A DNA stretch of 64,000 nucleotides from Mesoterricola sediminis. GTDB lineage: Bacteria; Acidobacteriota; Holophagae; Holophagales; Holophagaceae. Positions within the stretch are counted from its first letter, which is position 1, and each line of letters begins with the position of its first letter. The stretch lies in contig NZ_AP027081.1 of the NCBI RefSeq assembly GCF_030295425.1, positions 310,001 to 374,000 of the forward strand. Reading direction: 5' to 3'. Under the pieces are notes generated by a model. The model did no database searches. It worked only from the letters and a program-made list of their open reading frames with translations, and had not been told where the DNA came from. A program made the translations under genes and the position numbers. Positions 36,631 through 46,240 of this stretch are shown here, one piece after another.

Positions 36631-39168
36631 ATGAGCCTGAGCAAGACCGCCCCGAGCCCGACCCCCGGACGCCCCCTCTGGGGCCGGGTTCTGCCAACCC
36701 TGGCCATGGCCCTGGCGTTCCAGGGCCTGCCCGGATTCGCCCAGGATTCCGAGGTCATCACCCACATCGAGGTGGTCGGATCGCAGAAGCAGACGCCGGA
36801 GACCATCATCTTCAAGACCGGCCTGAAGGTGGGCGACGACCTGCGGACGGTGGACCTCACGGCCGTCCTTGAGAAGCTCTGGGCCACCAATGCCTTCGAC
36901 GACATCAAGTTCCTGGCCGAGGACGAGGGCGACGGCAAGAAGCTCACGATCCAGGTCCGGGAGCGGCCCCTCATCAAGGAAGTCGACTACCGGGGCGGGA
37001 CGGAGGTGGGCCTCACCTCGGTCAAGGACAAGATCAAGGAGAAGAAGCTCGCGATCAACCCGGACACCCTCTACGATCCCGAGGCCGCCCGGAAGATCAA
37101 GGACCTGATCGTCGACCAGTGCGCCGAGAAGGGCTACCGCAATCCCGTGATCGACGTGTCCCTTGAGCCCATGAGCCAGACCACGAGCCGCCTCGTGTTC
37201 GACATCAAGGAGGGCGGGAAGGTCCGCATCTACCGCGTCTCCTTCCGCGGGAACAAGGCCATCTCCAGCGCGAAGCTGGCCAAGGTCATGGAGAAGACCC
37301 GGCGGCACTGGATGTTCAGCTGGCTGACCTCCCACGACCTGCTCGTGGAGAAGAACCTCGAGGACGACCTGCAGAACATCCGCAAGGCCTACTGGCGGAT
37401 GGGCTACAAGGACGTCTTCGTCGGCAAGCCCACCATCGTGGTGGAGGACAAGACCACGGCGCGGCAGAAGATCAAGAACGAGAAGCGCATCAAGGAGGCC
37501 AAGTCGCCCAAGTACGACCTCCGGGCCGAGCTCACCATCCCCATCCTCGAGGGCGAGAGCTTCTCCCAGGGCACCTTCAAGGTGGAGGGGAACAACGAGG
37601 TCTTCAAGGGCGAGGGCGGCGAGCGGCTCTACCGCGCCAAGATCGCCGAGGCGCGGCGGGACAACCACTCCTGGCTGGCCAAGCTCCTCAGCATCAAGCC
37701 CGACCTCGGGGACCCCAAGCCCGGCGAGAAGCGCCCCTTCGACCTGGACTCCCTCAACACCGGCGTCGACAAGATCCGCGAGGCCTACAGCAACCTCGGC
37801 TACATCATGTTCCGGGCCGAGAAGAAGCTGGACGTCCGCGAGGAGGACGGCGTCAAGAAGGTGGACGTCACCCTCAAGGTCGACGAGGGCGAGATGTACA
37901 CCGTCCGCCACATCAACTTCGAGGGCAACACCACGACCAAGGACAAGGTGCTTCGCCGCGCCATGATCCTCAAGGAGGGCGACCCCTTCCAGACCGAGGT
38001 GTTCAAGGACTCCTTCACCGGCCTCGGCCAGCTGGGCTTCTTCGACGTGAAGGCCAGCGAGCCCAAGGTGGACCTCGTGCCCGACAAGACCCAGGTCGAC
38101 ATCACGATCAAGGGCGAGGAGTCCGGCGTCAACGAGGTGCTGTTCCAGGGCGGCTACGGGTCGGTGCTCGGCTTCTCCCTGGGCCTGAGCTTCTCCACCC
38201 GCAACCTGGGCGGCGGCGGCGAGACCCTCTCCGTCAGCTACAACGGCGGCAAGTACCAGCGGATCGCCTCGATCTCCTTCACTGAACCCTACATCTTCGA
38301 CCTGCCCTACTCGCTCACCACGAGCATCTCGGACGGCACCACCGACTACGATGCCTCCCGGGTCGGCGCGGCCTACGCCTACAAGCAGAAGACCCGCGCC
38401 CTGGGCGTTTCCATGGGCACCCGCCTGGCCACCTTCATCCCCGGGAAGACCTGGGCCTGGTTCACCACGTACCAGGTCGGCTACGCCTTCCGGATCCTCC
38501 AGGTGATCGGCGGCCGCAACTACTACTTCCGCGACACCAGCCAGCAGCTGACCTCCACGATCAGCAACTCCATCACCTACAGCACGGTGAACCACCCCTT
38601 CAAGCCCACCGCGGGCACGAAGATCGGCTTCGGCCTGGAGTACGGCGGCTGGCAGTTCGGCGGCGACCGGCCCTTCGTCCGGACTTCCATCGAGTTCGCC
38701 AAGTGGGCCAACCTGGATGACCGCCACATCTTTGGCTTCAACGCCAACTACGGGTATCTCCGCAACTTGTCCGGCACCGACATGGCCATCTGGGAGCTCT
38801 ACCGGCCGGGCGGTGAGAACACCATCCGCGGCTACAACTTCGGCCAGGTGGGCACCGCCTTCCGCGACAACACGAGCCAGTGGGTGGTGGTCGGCGGCAA
38901 CAAGCAGCTGATCCTGAACGCCGAGTACCAGTTCAAGATCGCCGACCAGTTCCGCATTGTCGCCTTCTACGACGCCGGCAACGCCTGGGCCGAGGGCAGG
39001 CGGGTCTTCTCCGAATCCCTGCGCCGCAGCACGGGCCTGGAGTTCCGCTTCTTCCTTCCCATCAGCCCCGCGCCGCTGCGCCTGATCTGGGCCCGCAAGC
39101 TGAATCCCTACGACTTCGACGCCGAGGGCCGGACCCAGTTCCAGTTCAGCATCGGCACCACCTTCTAG
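36631..39168 (+). CDS. bamA: Outer membrane protein assembly factor BamA
   Basis: An 845-residue Omp85 protein. A signal peptide ends near residue 38 (LPGFAQ). POTRA repeats follow (ITHIEVVGSQKQTPETII; VRERPLIKEVDYRG; FKVEGNNEVFKG; RHINFEGNTTTKDKV). The C-terminal barrel begins near residue 480 and ends with FQFSIGTTF, with a terminal aromatic as expected. BamA inserts beta-barrel proteins into the outer membrane. The ompH-type gene follows, as in many diderms. No strong Shine-Dalgarno is seen before the ATG. Confidence 0.95.
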   Translation: MSLSKTAPSPTPGRPLWGRVLPTLAMALAFQGLPGFAQDSEVITHIEVVGSQKQTPETIIFKTGLKVGDDLRTVDLTAVLEKLWATNAFDDIKFLAEDEGDGKKLTIQVRERPLIKEVDYRGGTEVGLTSVKDKIKEKKLAINPDTLYDPEAARKIKDLIVDQCAEKGYRNPVIDVSLEPMSQTTSRLVFDIKEGGKVRIYRVSFRGNKAISSAKLAKVMEKTRRHWMFSWLTSHDLLVEKNLEDDLQNIRKAYWRMGYKDVFVGKPTIVVEDKTTARQKIKNEKRIKEAKSPKYDLRAELTIPILEGESFSQGTFKVEGNNEVFKGEGGERLYRAKIAEARRDNHSWLAKLLSIKPDLGDPKPGEKRPFDLDSLNTGVDKIREAYSNLGYIMFRAEKKLDVREEDGVKKVDVTLKVDEGEMYTVRHINFEGNTTTKDKVLRRAMILKEGDPFQTEVFKDSFTGLGQLGFFDVKASEPKVDLVPDKTQVDITIKGEESGVNEVLFQGGYGSVLGFSLGLSFSTRNLGGGGETLSVSYNGGKYQRIASISFTEPYIFDLPYSLTTSISDGTTDYDASRVGAAYAYKQKTRALGVSMGTRLATFIPGKTWAWFTTYQVGYAFRILQVIGGRNYYFRDTSQQLTSTISNSITYSTVNHPFKPTAGTKIGFGLEYGGWQFGGDRPFVRTSIEFAKWANLDDRHIFGFNANYGYLRNLSGTDMAIWELYRPGGENTIRGYNFGQVGTAFRDNTSQWVVVGGNKQLILNAEYQFKIADQFRIVAFYDAGNAWAEGRRVFSESLRRSTGLEFRFFLPISPAPLRLIWARKLNPYDFDAEGRTQFQFSIGTTF

Positions 39169-39204
39169 CCTCGACAACCCACACCCGCAAGTCCGGAGCC
39201 CACC

Positions 39205-39786
39205 ATGAACATCCGCACCCTCCTGCTGCCCCTCGCGGCCGTCGCCACCCTCGCCGCCCAGGAGCCCGTGACCCCCCGTCTCGCCTTCCTCGTCCCCGAC
39301 CAGCTGATCACGAAGTCCGTCCGCGGCCGCCAGCTCTTCGCCGAGCTCGACGTGACCAAGAAGAACCTGGAGGACAAGCTCAAGGGCAAGAGCGAAGAGG
39401 GCGCCCGGCTCCAGGCCCAGCTCCAGTCCCCCAGCATCAGCGATTCCGGCCGGGAGCAGATCCAGAAGCAGCTCCGCGACCTGGAGTTCGAGTTCAAGAA
39501 GCTGCAGGAGGACAGCCAGCAGGAGTTCCAGAAGATCCAGCAGAAGGTCGTCGGCCAGTTCCAGGCCGAGGTCGGGCCCATCGTCGAGGCCCTGGCCAAG
39601 GAACAGAAGCTCCAGCTGGTGCTCCAGTACCAGCAGGGGATCGTGGCCTACGCCGAGGAGGGCTGGATGCTGACCTTCACCAACGAGGTCGCCAAGCGCT
39701 ACGACGCCAAGTACGCCTCCGGCGCCCCCGCCGCGGAAAAGCCCGCCGGCAAGCCCGCTGGCAAGCCCGCCGCTCCCAAGAAGTAG
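39205..39786 (+). CDS. OmpH/Skp-family periplasmic chaperone
   Basis: A 193-residue exported protein with a signal peptide (1-18, ending TLAAQ). The Skp-like pattern follows: FLVPDQLITKSVRGRQLFAE, a long Lys/Glu/Gln coiled coil (about 45-120), and LQLVLQYQQGIVAYAEEGW near the C-terminus. The tail is a low-complexity Ala/Pro/Lys run. Skp trimers hold unfolded outer-membrane proteins in the periplasm. The gene lies 36 bases after bamA, the usual partnership, and converges on dut with three bases between. Confidence 0.85.
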   Translation: MNIRTLLLPLAAVATLAAQEPVTPRLAFLVPDQLITKSVRGRQLFAELDVTKKNLEDKLKGKSEEGARLQAQLQSPSISDSGREQIQKQLRDLEFEFKKLQEDSQQEFQKIQQKVVGQFQAEVGPIVEALAKEQKLQLVLQYQQGIVAYAEEGWMLTFTNEVAKRYDAKYASGAPAAEKPAGKPAGKPAAPKK

Positions 39787-39789
39787 CCT

Positions 39790-40251
39790 TCAGCTCCGGC
39801 CGGTCGAGCCGTAGCCCCCGCCGCCGCGCTGGGTCTCCCCCAGGGCGGCGGCTTCCGTTTCGGGGGCCCAGTCCCAGGCCGGGGCCGGCGCCAGGAGCAG
39901 CTGGGCGATCCGGTCCCCCCGGGCGACGGTGAAGGGCTCCGCGCCGTGGTTCACGAGGACCACCGCGACCTCGCCCCGGTAGTCGGCGTCGATGGTGCCG
40001 GGGGCGTTCAGGACGGTGACCCCGTGGCGCAGGGCGAGGCCCGAGCGGGGCCGGACCTGGCCCTCCCACCCCTCGGGAATCGCCATGACCAGGCCCGTGG
40101 GCACCAGCTTCCGCTCCCCGGGGGCCAGGGTCCAGGCCTCCCCTTCGGGCAGGGCGGCCCGGAGGTCCATGCCCGCCGCGTGGGGGGTGGCCCTGCCCGG
40201 AAGGGGGAGGCCCTGGCCGTGGGGGAGGAGGCTGACGGGAACGCGGATCAT
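39790..40251 (-). CDS. dut: dUTP diphosphatase (trimeric)
   Basis: A 153-residue dUTPase with all five motifs: [46 protein letters not shown] and the C-terminal [11 protein letters not shown] that closes over the substrate. It converts dUTP to dUMP and pyrophosphate, preventing uracil in DNA. The ATG at MIRVPV is preferred; a longer frame would add 15 unrelated residues. Confidence 0.96.
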   Translation of the reverse strand: MIRVPVSLLPHGQGLPLPGRATPHAAGMDLRAALPEGEAWTLAPGERKLVPTGLVMAIPEGWEGQVRPRSGLALRHGVTVLNAPGTIDADYRGEVAVVLVNHGAEPFTVARGDRIAQLLLAPAPAWDWAPETEAAALGETQRGGGGYGSTGRS

Positions 40252-40344
40252 CGGGGGGCTCCAGGATCCCCCAACGATAGCATCCCCTCGTGGCACTAAG
40301 TTTTCCCGACCCTGATACGTTATCTAGGTGAGGAGGGTGGTCCC

Positions 40345-41211
40345 ATGAAGCTCGGCGTCGTCCTGACCGCGTGCGCAGTCTGCCTGGCCGGAGGCCCCCA
40401 GACCCTCTCCGCGGGCGAAGGCCCGGGATCGGGCTCCCGCACCGAGACCCGCAACGAGAAGCTGGCCCCGGGCTCCAAGCTCTGGGTGAAGAACCGCAAC
40501 GGCGCCATCCGCGTCTCCGGCTGGGACAAGGAGGAGGTGGCCCTCGTCGCCCAGATCCGGGACAGCGCCAAGCGCCGGATCGACCTCGTCGTCCAGCGCA
40601 AGGGCCAGGACCTGGACATCGAGGCCCAGTACCAGCAGCCCGTCGTGGTCTTCAGCTTCGGCTTCTCCCCGTCGCCCCGGTGCGAGATGACCCTCAACGT
40701 GCCTCGCAAGATCCTGGCCCACTTCAGGACCATCAACGGGACCGTCACGGTGGAGGCGCTGGAGGGCTACGCGCGCTGCGAGACCACGAACGGCGACATC
40801 GTCCTCCATGACCTGGCCGGCGAGGCCCTGGCCGAGACGACGAACGGCACCATCGAGGCCCGGAACCTGCGGGCCCGCATCAAGGGCGGCACCACCAACG
40901 GGCGCATCCGCATCGAGGACGTGGAGGGTGGCGTGCACCTGGAGACCACGAACGGCTCCATCATCGCGCGCGGGCTGGAGGGCTGGGGCGAGGGGATCCA
41001 CCTGGAGTCCACCAACGGCGGCATCGAGGTCGTGCTGGGGCGGGCCTCCGGCGAGATCCAGGCCGAGAATTCCAACGGCGCGATCGATATCCGGGTGCCC
41101 GGGGCCACGGTGATCGAGAGCTCCAAGCATTCGGCGAAGGTGAAGGTGCCGGGCAAGCGGGAGCAGAAGATCGTCCTGGAGACCACCAACGGCGCGATCA
41201 CGGTGCACTGA
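40345..41211 (+). CDS. Exported DUF4097 beta-strand-repeat protein
   Basis: A 288-residue protein with a signal peptide (about 1-23, ending TLSAG). Nine near-regular repeats each carry an NG turn and a short strand: KNRNGAIRV, INGTVTV, then ETTNGDIVL, ETTNGTIEA, TTNGRIRI, ETTNGSIIA, ESTNGGIEV, ENSNGAIDI and ETTNGAITV. This is the DUF4097 type, predicted as a beta-solenoid on the envelope. The function is unknown. GGAGGGTGG precedes the ATG. The two M16-like genes follow in the same direction after 24 bases. Confidence 0.8.
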   Translation: MKLGVVLTACAVCLAGGPQTLSAGEGPGSGSRTETRNEKLAPGSKLWVKNRNGAIRVSGWDKEEVALVAQIRDSAKRRIDLVVQRKGQDLDIEAQYQQPVVVFSFGFSPSPRCEMTLNVPRKILAHFRTINGTVTVEALEGYARCETTNGDIVLHDLAGEALAETTNGTIEARNLRARIKGGTTNGRIRIEDVEGGVHLETTNGSIIARGLEGWGEGIHLESTNGGIEVVLGRASGEIQAENSNGAIDIRVPGATVIESSKHSAKVKVPGKREQKIVLETTNGAITVH

Positions 41212-41235
41212 CGCCGTTTGGGGTAATCTGGACCC

Positions 41236-42918
41236 ATGCGGGTCCCAGCCCTTCCAGCGTTCATGTTCCTGGCCGTGGCCGCGGGGTGCGCGGCCCAGAC
41301 GGCGCGCCTCCCCGAGGTGGTGGACCGGACCCTCGGCAACGGGGTGAAGGTGCTCATGGTGGAGCGCCCGGGCACCGGCGCGGTGCGCGCCGGCCTCTTC
41401 CTGATGGGGGGCCGGGCGGCCACTGGCGCCCTGCCGCCCGGCGCCGCCGACCTGCTCGCCTACAGCCTGTTCCGGCGCCTGCCGGCGCCCAGCCTCGGCC
41501 GGGATCTGGAGGTCACCCTGCGCCAGGAGGCGGCCGCCTTCGAGGATCTGCGCCTCGAACGGCTCCGCCAGCGCCGGCCGGACCACACCGCCTCGCCCGA
41601 ATTGACCAGCCTGCAGACGATGCACGCGGAGGCCCTGAAGACCATCCAGGCCCGCCTGGCCCCCACCGAGGCCTGGGATGAGGTGGACGCCCTGGGCGGC
41701 ACCCGCCGGGCCGTGGACGTGACGGCGGACTACCTGGCCTTCGGCGTGGACCTGCCCGCGGCGAACCTCCCGGGCTGGCTCCGCCTCGAGGCCGAGCACT
41801 TGGCCGCGCCGTCCCTGTGCCGCTTCCCGCTGGAGCGGGAGCGCCTGCTCCAGGCCCTGGACGCGGGCGAGCCCCCCGTCGCGGCCTCCCTGTCGGTCCT
41901 CCTGTCCATGGCCCTGGCGGGGCGGGCCTACGCCCAGGCTTCCGAGTTCCAGCGCGGCGATCTGGAGGCCATCACCCTGGCCCAGCTGGGGGACCTGGCC
42001 CGGGCCCAGCTGGTGCCCGCCCGGATGCTCCTCGTGCTGGCGGGAGACCTGGAGGCCGCCACCCTGACCCCGGTGCTGGAGCGGACCTTCGGCCGTATCA
42101 AGGGCGGACCCGCGCCCGAGGCGCCGCCCTACCGGGACGACAATCCCTCGAGCGCCCTCGAGTCGCCGGCGGGGCGCAAGCTCCAGGTGAGCACCAGCGG
42201 GGAGACCCGGGTGATCTTCGGCTGGCGCGTGCCGCGCTCCAACCACCCGGACGGCCCGGCCCTCCAGGCCCTCGCCCAGGTCCTCGCGGGAAGTCCGAGC
42301 GCCCGGCTCATCCAGGGGCTGGTCACGACCCGCGGGCTGGCCCGGAAGCTGACCCTGGACGTGGGGGTGCCGGGGGAGCGGGACGTGAACCTGTTCGTCA
42401 TCAACGCGGAACCGGCCCCCGGCCATGCCCTCGGGGAACTGGAGCAGGCGATCGAAGGCGAGATCCTCCGGCTCCAGCGCGAGCCCCTGGCCGAGGTGGA
42501 GGTCCGGTGGGCGCAGAACCAGCTGGAGACCCGGCAGATCCTCCTCCAGGAGGACGGGGCGGCCCTCGTCCAGGCCCTGGGGGCCTCCCATTGCCAATCC
42601 GGGGACTGGCGGACGGCCTTCCGGGCATTTTCGGGCGAGCGGGCCCTGCGCGCCACGGACATCCAGGCTGCCGCACGGACCTACCTGGTGCCCGCCCGCA
42701 TGACGGTCGCCCTCTTCGGCCCCGATCCCCTGCTCCAGCCCATGGACCGGATCGAGGCCCGCCTCCTCCAGGCCCTGACCGTCCTCGTGCAGCGCCGCCT
42801 GGAGGATCCCGTGGCGGCCCAGCGCATCCTCCGGGAGGCCATCCGCCAGCTGCGCATGCTCAGCCCCTCCGAGCGGGAACAGACCCTCAAGCTCCTGGAA
42901 GCGCAGGTGGCCCCGTGA
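41236..42918 (+). CDS. M16 peptidase-like lipoprotein lacking the zinc motif
   Basis: A 560-residue protein with a lipoprotein signal: hydrophobic MRVPALPAFMFLAVAA then the lipobox AAGC (Cys18). The body resembles the insulinase/M16 fold: LGNGVKVLMVERPGTGAVRA, then LGDLARAQLVPARMLLVLAGD-like central segment, and a second lobe after about residue 300. The HxxEH zinc site expected about 50 residues into the domain is absent; the segment reads GALPPGAADLLAYSLFRRL. It is therefore probably non-catalytic alone. It overlaps the next M16-like gene (GTGA), and such pairs often form heterodimers. Confidence 0.75.
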   Translation: MRVPALPAFMFLAVAAGCAAQTARLPEVVDRTLGNGVKVLMVERPGTGAVRAGLFLMGGRAATGALPPGAADLLAYSLFRRLPAPSLGRDLEVTLRQEAAAFEDLRLERLRQRRPDHTASPELTSLQTMHAEALKTIQARLAPTEAWDEVDALGGTRRAVDVTADYLAFGVDLPAANLPGWLRLEAEHLAAPSLCRFPLERERLLQALDAGEPPVAASLSVLLSMALAGRAYAQASEFQRGDLEAITLAQLGDLARAQLVPARMLLVLAGDLEAATLTPVLERTFGRIKGGPAPEAPPYRDDNPSSALESPAGRKLQVSTSGETRVIFGWRVPRSNHPDGPALQALAQVLAGSPSARLIQGLVTTRGLARKLTLDVGVPGERDVNLFVINAEPAPGHALGELEQAIEGEILRLQREPLAEVEVRWAQNQLETRQILLQEDGAALVQALGASHCQSGDWRTAFRAFSGERALRATDIQAAARTYLVPARMTVALFGPDPLLQPMDRIEARLLQALTVLVQRRLEDPVAAQRILREAIRQLRMLSPSEREQTLKLLEAQVAP

Positions 42919-44159
42919 GGTTCGGCGCGCCCCTGGCCTGGCTCCTCAGCGGGGCCGCGGTGACCGCCCTCCAGGCGGGCCCCCAGGCCTTCACCCTTCC
43001 CTCAGGCCTCCGGTGCGTGCTCCTGGAGAACCATGACCAGCCCCTCATCCGCGTGGAGCTGGTGACCCGCTGGGACCTCGCCGACGTGCCGCAGGACCAG
43101 GAGGGCCTTCCCGCCCTCCTGGCGGCGGTGCTGCGCGCGGGGGGCGCGGGTCCCCTGTCCCGGGCCGATTTCGACCGGAGCCTGGATGATCTGGGCGCCG
43201 CCTTCGCCTTCCAGGCCCGCCGGGACGGATTCACCTGGACCCTGGCCACGGACAGCCGCGCCCAGGAACCGGCCCTGGAGCTGCTGGCCCACGCCGTCTT
43301 CCGCCCCGTCTTCGAGGTGCCGCTCGTGGAGGCCCAGCGCCAGGCCCTCTTGCGCAGGCTGGAAACGGCCGACGCCTGGGACCGGGGCGAGGGGCGCTTC
43401 CTCTGGAGCCTGGGCGCCCGGGATGTGGAGCTGCCCCCCTCGCCGGAGGGGCTGGCGGCCCTGGGCTTCCAGGACGTGGTGGCCTTCCACCGCGCGGTCG
43501 TCCGACCGGAAGCCTCCACCCTGGTCCTGCACGGGGATTTGAGCCTCACCCAGGCCAAGGAGCTGGTGCACTTGCACTTCGGCCTCTGGGGCGGGCGCCC
43601 GGCCAAGGCCGCCGCCCCCCGGCCCACGCCGGACCCGCCGCGCCTGCGCACCGTCCTGGACGCTTCCACGGACGCGGAGCTGTGGGCGGGGCGGGAGGCG
43701 ACGGCCGTGCGAAGGCCTGTCCGGGAAATCCTGGCCCTGCTCCTGGAGCAGGTGCCCTCCGTCGCCGGACCCGGGATCATCCTGTCCTGCAGCCTGGCCG
43801 AGGGCAGGCCCCTCCTCGTGAAGGCCAAGGCCGGCGCCGAAGGCCGGGAGGGCCTCGTGCGGGCCCTCCAGGACGCCCTCGAGCGGCTGCGGAGCCAGGG
43901 CTTCACGGAGCGGGACGTGGCGCGGGCCCGGGACCGCTGGCGGGCGCGGCTCGCCGCCCTCCCCCTCCACCCCCGGGAACAGGTCCACGCCCTCCAGGAT
44001 GGCCTCCTGGACCCCGCGCTGGGGCCCGAGGTGGACCGGGTGGCCGTCCGGGACGTGAACGAGGCCCTGAAGGCCCTGCTTGAGCCCGCCGGGCTCCGGT
44101 TCCTGCTCCTGGGCGGGGATGCCGCCCTGGTGCGGGCGGCGGAAGCGGCGTTCTCCTGA
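42915..44159 (+). CDS. Second M16 peptidase-like protein lacking the zinc motif
   Basis: A 414-residue protein starting at GTG in the GTGA overlap. A signal-like N-terminus (MRFGAPLAWLLSGAAVTALQA) precedes LPSGLRCVLLENHDQPLIRV, the usual M16 opening. Where HxxEH should follow, the sequence is QEGLPALLAAVLRAGG, so no zinc ligands are present. The rest of the fold continues (AFQARRDGFTWTLATDS; VVAFHRAVVRPEASTLVLHG). Paired with the preceding lipoprotein it may form a periplasmic, non-proteolytic or differently active complex. The open frame reaches back into the upstream gene, but only this start gives a sensible protein. Confidence 0.72.
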   Translation: MRFGAPLAWLLSGAAVTALQAGPQAFTLPSGLRCVLLENHDQPLIRVELVTRWDLADVPQDQEGLPALLAAVLRAGGAGPLSRADFDRSLDDLGAAFAFQARRDGFTWTLATDSRAQEPALELLAHAVFRPVFEVPLVEAQRQALLRRLETADAWDRGEGRFLWSLGARDVELPPSPEGLAALGFQDVVAFHRAVVRPEASTLVLHGDLSLTQAKELVHLHFGLWGGRPAKAAAPRPTPDPPRLRTVLDASTDAELWAGREATAVRRPVREILALLLEQVPSVAGPGIILSCSLAEGRPLLVKAKAGAEGREGLVRALQDALERLRSQGFTERDVARARDRWRARLAALPLHPREQVHALQDGLLDPALGPEVDRVAVRDVNEALKALLEPAGLRFLLLGGDAALVRAAEAAFS

Positions 44160-44201
44160 CCCGGACGGCCCGCCCTGCGGCGGGTCCGCCCGGGGAGAGG
44201 C

Positions 44202-45086
44202 TCAGGCCTGGATGCCGAAGCGGGCGGCCAGGTCCAGGTAGCGGGCGCGGACCCCTTCGATCACGTGGTCGGGCAGGTGGGGCGCGGGCGGCTGTTTGTT
44301 CCAGCCGGGGAGGGCCTCCAGGTAGTCCCGGAGGAACTGCTTGTCGAGGCTGGGCGGGTTGGCGCCCGGCTGCCAGGCGTCCGCGAGCCAGTAGCGGCTG
44401 GAGTCCGGGGTCAGGACCTCGTCGATGAGGATGAGGCTGCCGTCCGGCAGGAGGCCGAATTCGAACTTGGTGTCGGCCAGGAGGATCCCCCGGGCTGCCG
44501 CCAGCTCGCAACCGCGGCGGTAGAGGGCGAGGCTCACCTCCCGGACCTGGGCCGCCAGGTCCGCGCCGATGAGGCCGGCCATGGTGGCGAAGTCGATGTT
44601 CTCGTCATGCCCTTCCTCCGCCTTCGTGCTCGGCGTGAAGATGGGCTCGGGGAGCCGGTCGGCATTGCGGAGGCCCGGGGGCAGGGCGATGCCGCAGACC
44701 GTGCCGGACTTCTGGTACTCCTTCAGGCCGGAGCCCGCCAGGTAGCCCCGCACCACGCATTCCACGGGGAGGGGCCGGGTGCGGCGCACGAGGATGGAGC
44801 GCCCGGCCAGCATGTCCCGATGGGCCTGGAGGCTGGCGGGGTAGTCGGCGGGGTCCGTGGCCTCCAGGTGGTTGGGCAGGATGTCGCGGGTGGCGCCGAA
44901 CCAGAAGTTCGCCACCTGGGTGAGGATCCGGCCCTTGCCGGGGATGCCCTCGGGCATGATGCAGTCGAAGGCCGAGATGCGGTCCGTGGCCACGATGAGC
45001 AGGCTCGCTCCGAGGTCGTACACATCGCGGACCTTGCCGCGCCGGAAGGCGGGCAGGGGAAGGTCGGTGGTGAGCAGGGCGGTCAT
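44202..45086 (-). CDS. purC: Phosphoribosylaminoimidazole-succinocarboxamide synthase
   Basis: A 294-residue SAICAR synthetase (RRGKVRDVYDLGASLLIVAT; DRISAFDCIMPEGIPGKG; VVRGYLAGSGLKEYQKSGT; LADTKFEFGLLPDG; IDEVLTPDSSRYW). It joins CAIR and aspartate with ATP in purine synthesis. It is longer than the 237-residue E. coli form, belonging to the roughly 300-residue subclass. The ATG with family homology was chosen; an upstream frame adds 36 Pro-rich residues. Confidence 0.96.
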   Translation of the reverse strand: MTALLTTDLPLPAFRRGKVRDVYDLGASLLIVATDRISAFDCIMPEGIPGKGRILTQVANFWFGATRDILPNHLEATDPADYPASLQAHRDMLAGRSILVRRTRPLPVECVVRGYLAGSGLKEYQKSGTVCGIALPPGLRNADRLPEPIFTPSTKAEEGHDENIDFATMAGLIGADLAAQVREVSLALYRRGCELAAARGILLADTKFEFGLLPDGSLILIDEVLTPDSSRYWLADAWQPGANPPSLDKQFLRDYLEALPGWNKQPPAPHLPDHVIEGVRARYLDLAARFGIQA

Positions 45087-45094
45087 GGGGCCTC

Positions 45095-46147
45095 TCAGAG
45101 GGTGGGGGGGAGCTGGGGGATCTGGCGCGGGGTGGGGGCGAGCCAGTGCAGGGCCATGGGCAGGAGCTGGTAGCGGTTCTGGACGTTCACCCACCGGCTC
45201 AGCTCGGGTTCCCGGACGGTGTCTTCATGGCCGTTCACCGGCAGGCCCCGCTGGTCGCGGAAGGCCTGGATCTCGGCCGGGGTGACGCCGAGCAGGGCGG
45301 GGAGGAGGTCCAGGGGGTAGGCGTTCTCGTAGGGGATGGGACCGGCGATGCGGTAGTCGAAGGTCTCCCGGAGCACGGACAGGGTGGCCTCCCGGTCGAG
45401 TTCCAGGGCCGCGTCCAGGTGGGGGAAGGGGTCCTGCCCGGCCAGGCTCCGGGCCTGGGCGGCCCCCAGGTGGGCCAGGGGATGGACCGGGTTGGCCTTC
45501 AGGATCCGCCCGAAGGCCTCGCCGGCCTCGGCGTGGCGGCCCAGGGCCAGGAGACACTCCCCCCGTCGCAGGAGGGCCTCGGGGTCGCGGGGATCCAGGG
45601 CCAGGAGGCGGTCGCTCACCTCCAGGAGCTCCTCGACCATGCTTTCGCTGCGCAGGAGGGAGGCCAGGTGCTCCAGGGCGGACCGGTGGGCCGGGGCCAG
45701 GAGCAGGAGCCGCTCGAGCACCTCGATGGCGTGGCCGGCGTCCCCCTCCTGCTCGGCCCGCAGGGCCCAGTCCCAGAGGATCTCGGCCTGGCGCGCGATG
45801 GGGTGGGTGAGGGTGCCGCGGCGCTCGTCGGTGGGGTGGAGGATCTGGGTGCGGACCCAGGTGTACCGCGCGGGATCGCGCCCCTCCGGCGCGGACAGCT
45901 CGTCCTCCACGGCGCGGATGACGATCTTCAGGCCGCGGTCCCACAGGGTCGGAATGGGCATCTGGACGTGGGTCTGCAGCTCGCGGCGCAGCGGCTGGAG
46001 CGGGTCCCCGGTGCGGCCCAGGTGCAGCTTGAGCCGCAGGTAGCGCAGCCCCGGCGCGGACTCGGACTCCACGCGCACGCGCAGGGCGAGTTCCCCCGTA
46101 TCGGGGTCGAACCCGTCGAGGAGGAGGTACTGGAGGTGCGCCCGCAT
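45095..46147 (-). CDS. TPR-containing cytoplasmic protein of unknown function
   Basis: A 350-residue protein without signal peptide. The N-terminal third (MRAHLQYLLLDGFDPDTGEL) has no family I recognise. Residues about 130-250 form tetratricopeptide-like repeats: AEQEGDAGHAIEVLERLL, VSDRLLALDPRDPEALLRRG and ALGRHAEAGEAFGRILKANP. The C-terminal part mentions a PLDLLPALLGVTPAEIQ segment. TPR units mediate protein binding. It ends eight bases before purC, probably co-transcribed, and is divergent from the metallo-hydrolase gene. Confidence 0.65.
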   Translation of the reverse strand: MRAHLQYLLLDGFDPDTGELALRVRVESESAPGLRYLRLKLHLGRTGDPLQPLRRELQTHVQMPIPTLWDRGLKIVIRAVEDELSAPEGRDPARYTWVRTQILHPTDERRGTLTHPIARQAEILWDWALRAEQEGDAGHAIEVLERLLLLAPAHRSALEHLASLLRSESMVEELLEVSDRLLALDPRDPEALLRRGECLLALGRHAEAGEAFGRILKANPVHPLAHLGAAQARSLAGQDPFPHLDAALELDREATLSVLRETFDYRIAGPIPYENAYPLDLLPALLGVTPAEIQAFRDQRGLPVNGHEDTVREPELSRWVNVQNRYQLLPMALHWLAPTPRQIPQLPPTL

Positions 46148-46240
46148 GGTTCGAGATTAGCAAAGGTGGTTGACCCCGGTGGGCGATCCCAAGAAGATTG
46201 GTGTGTTCGGACCCAGGAGGGGACCCGATCACGAGGCCGC

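Noticed and set aside
40371-40811. Any CRISPR array suggested by the regular TTNG-coding repeats
   Set aside because: The repeats are part of the coding frame of the DUF4097 protein, are not exact at DNA level and have no spacer structure.
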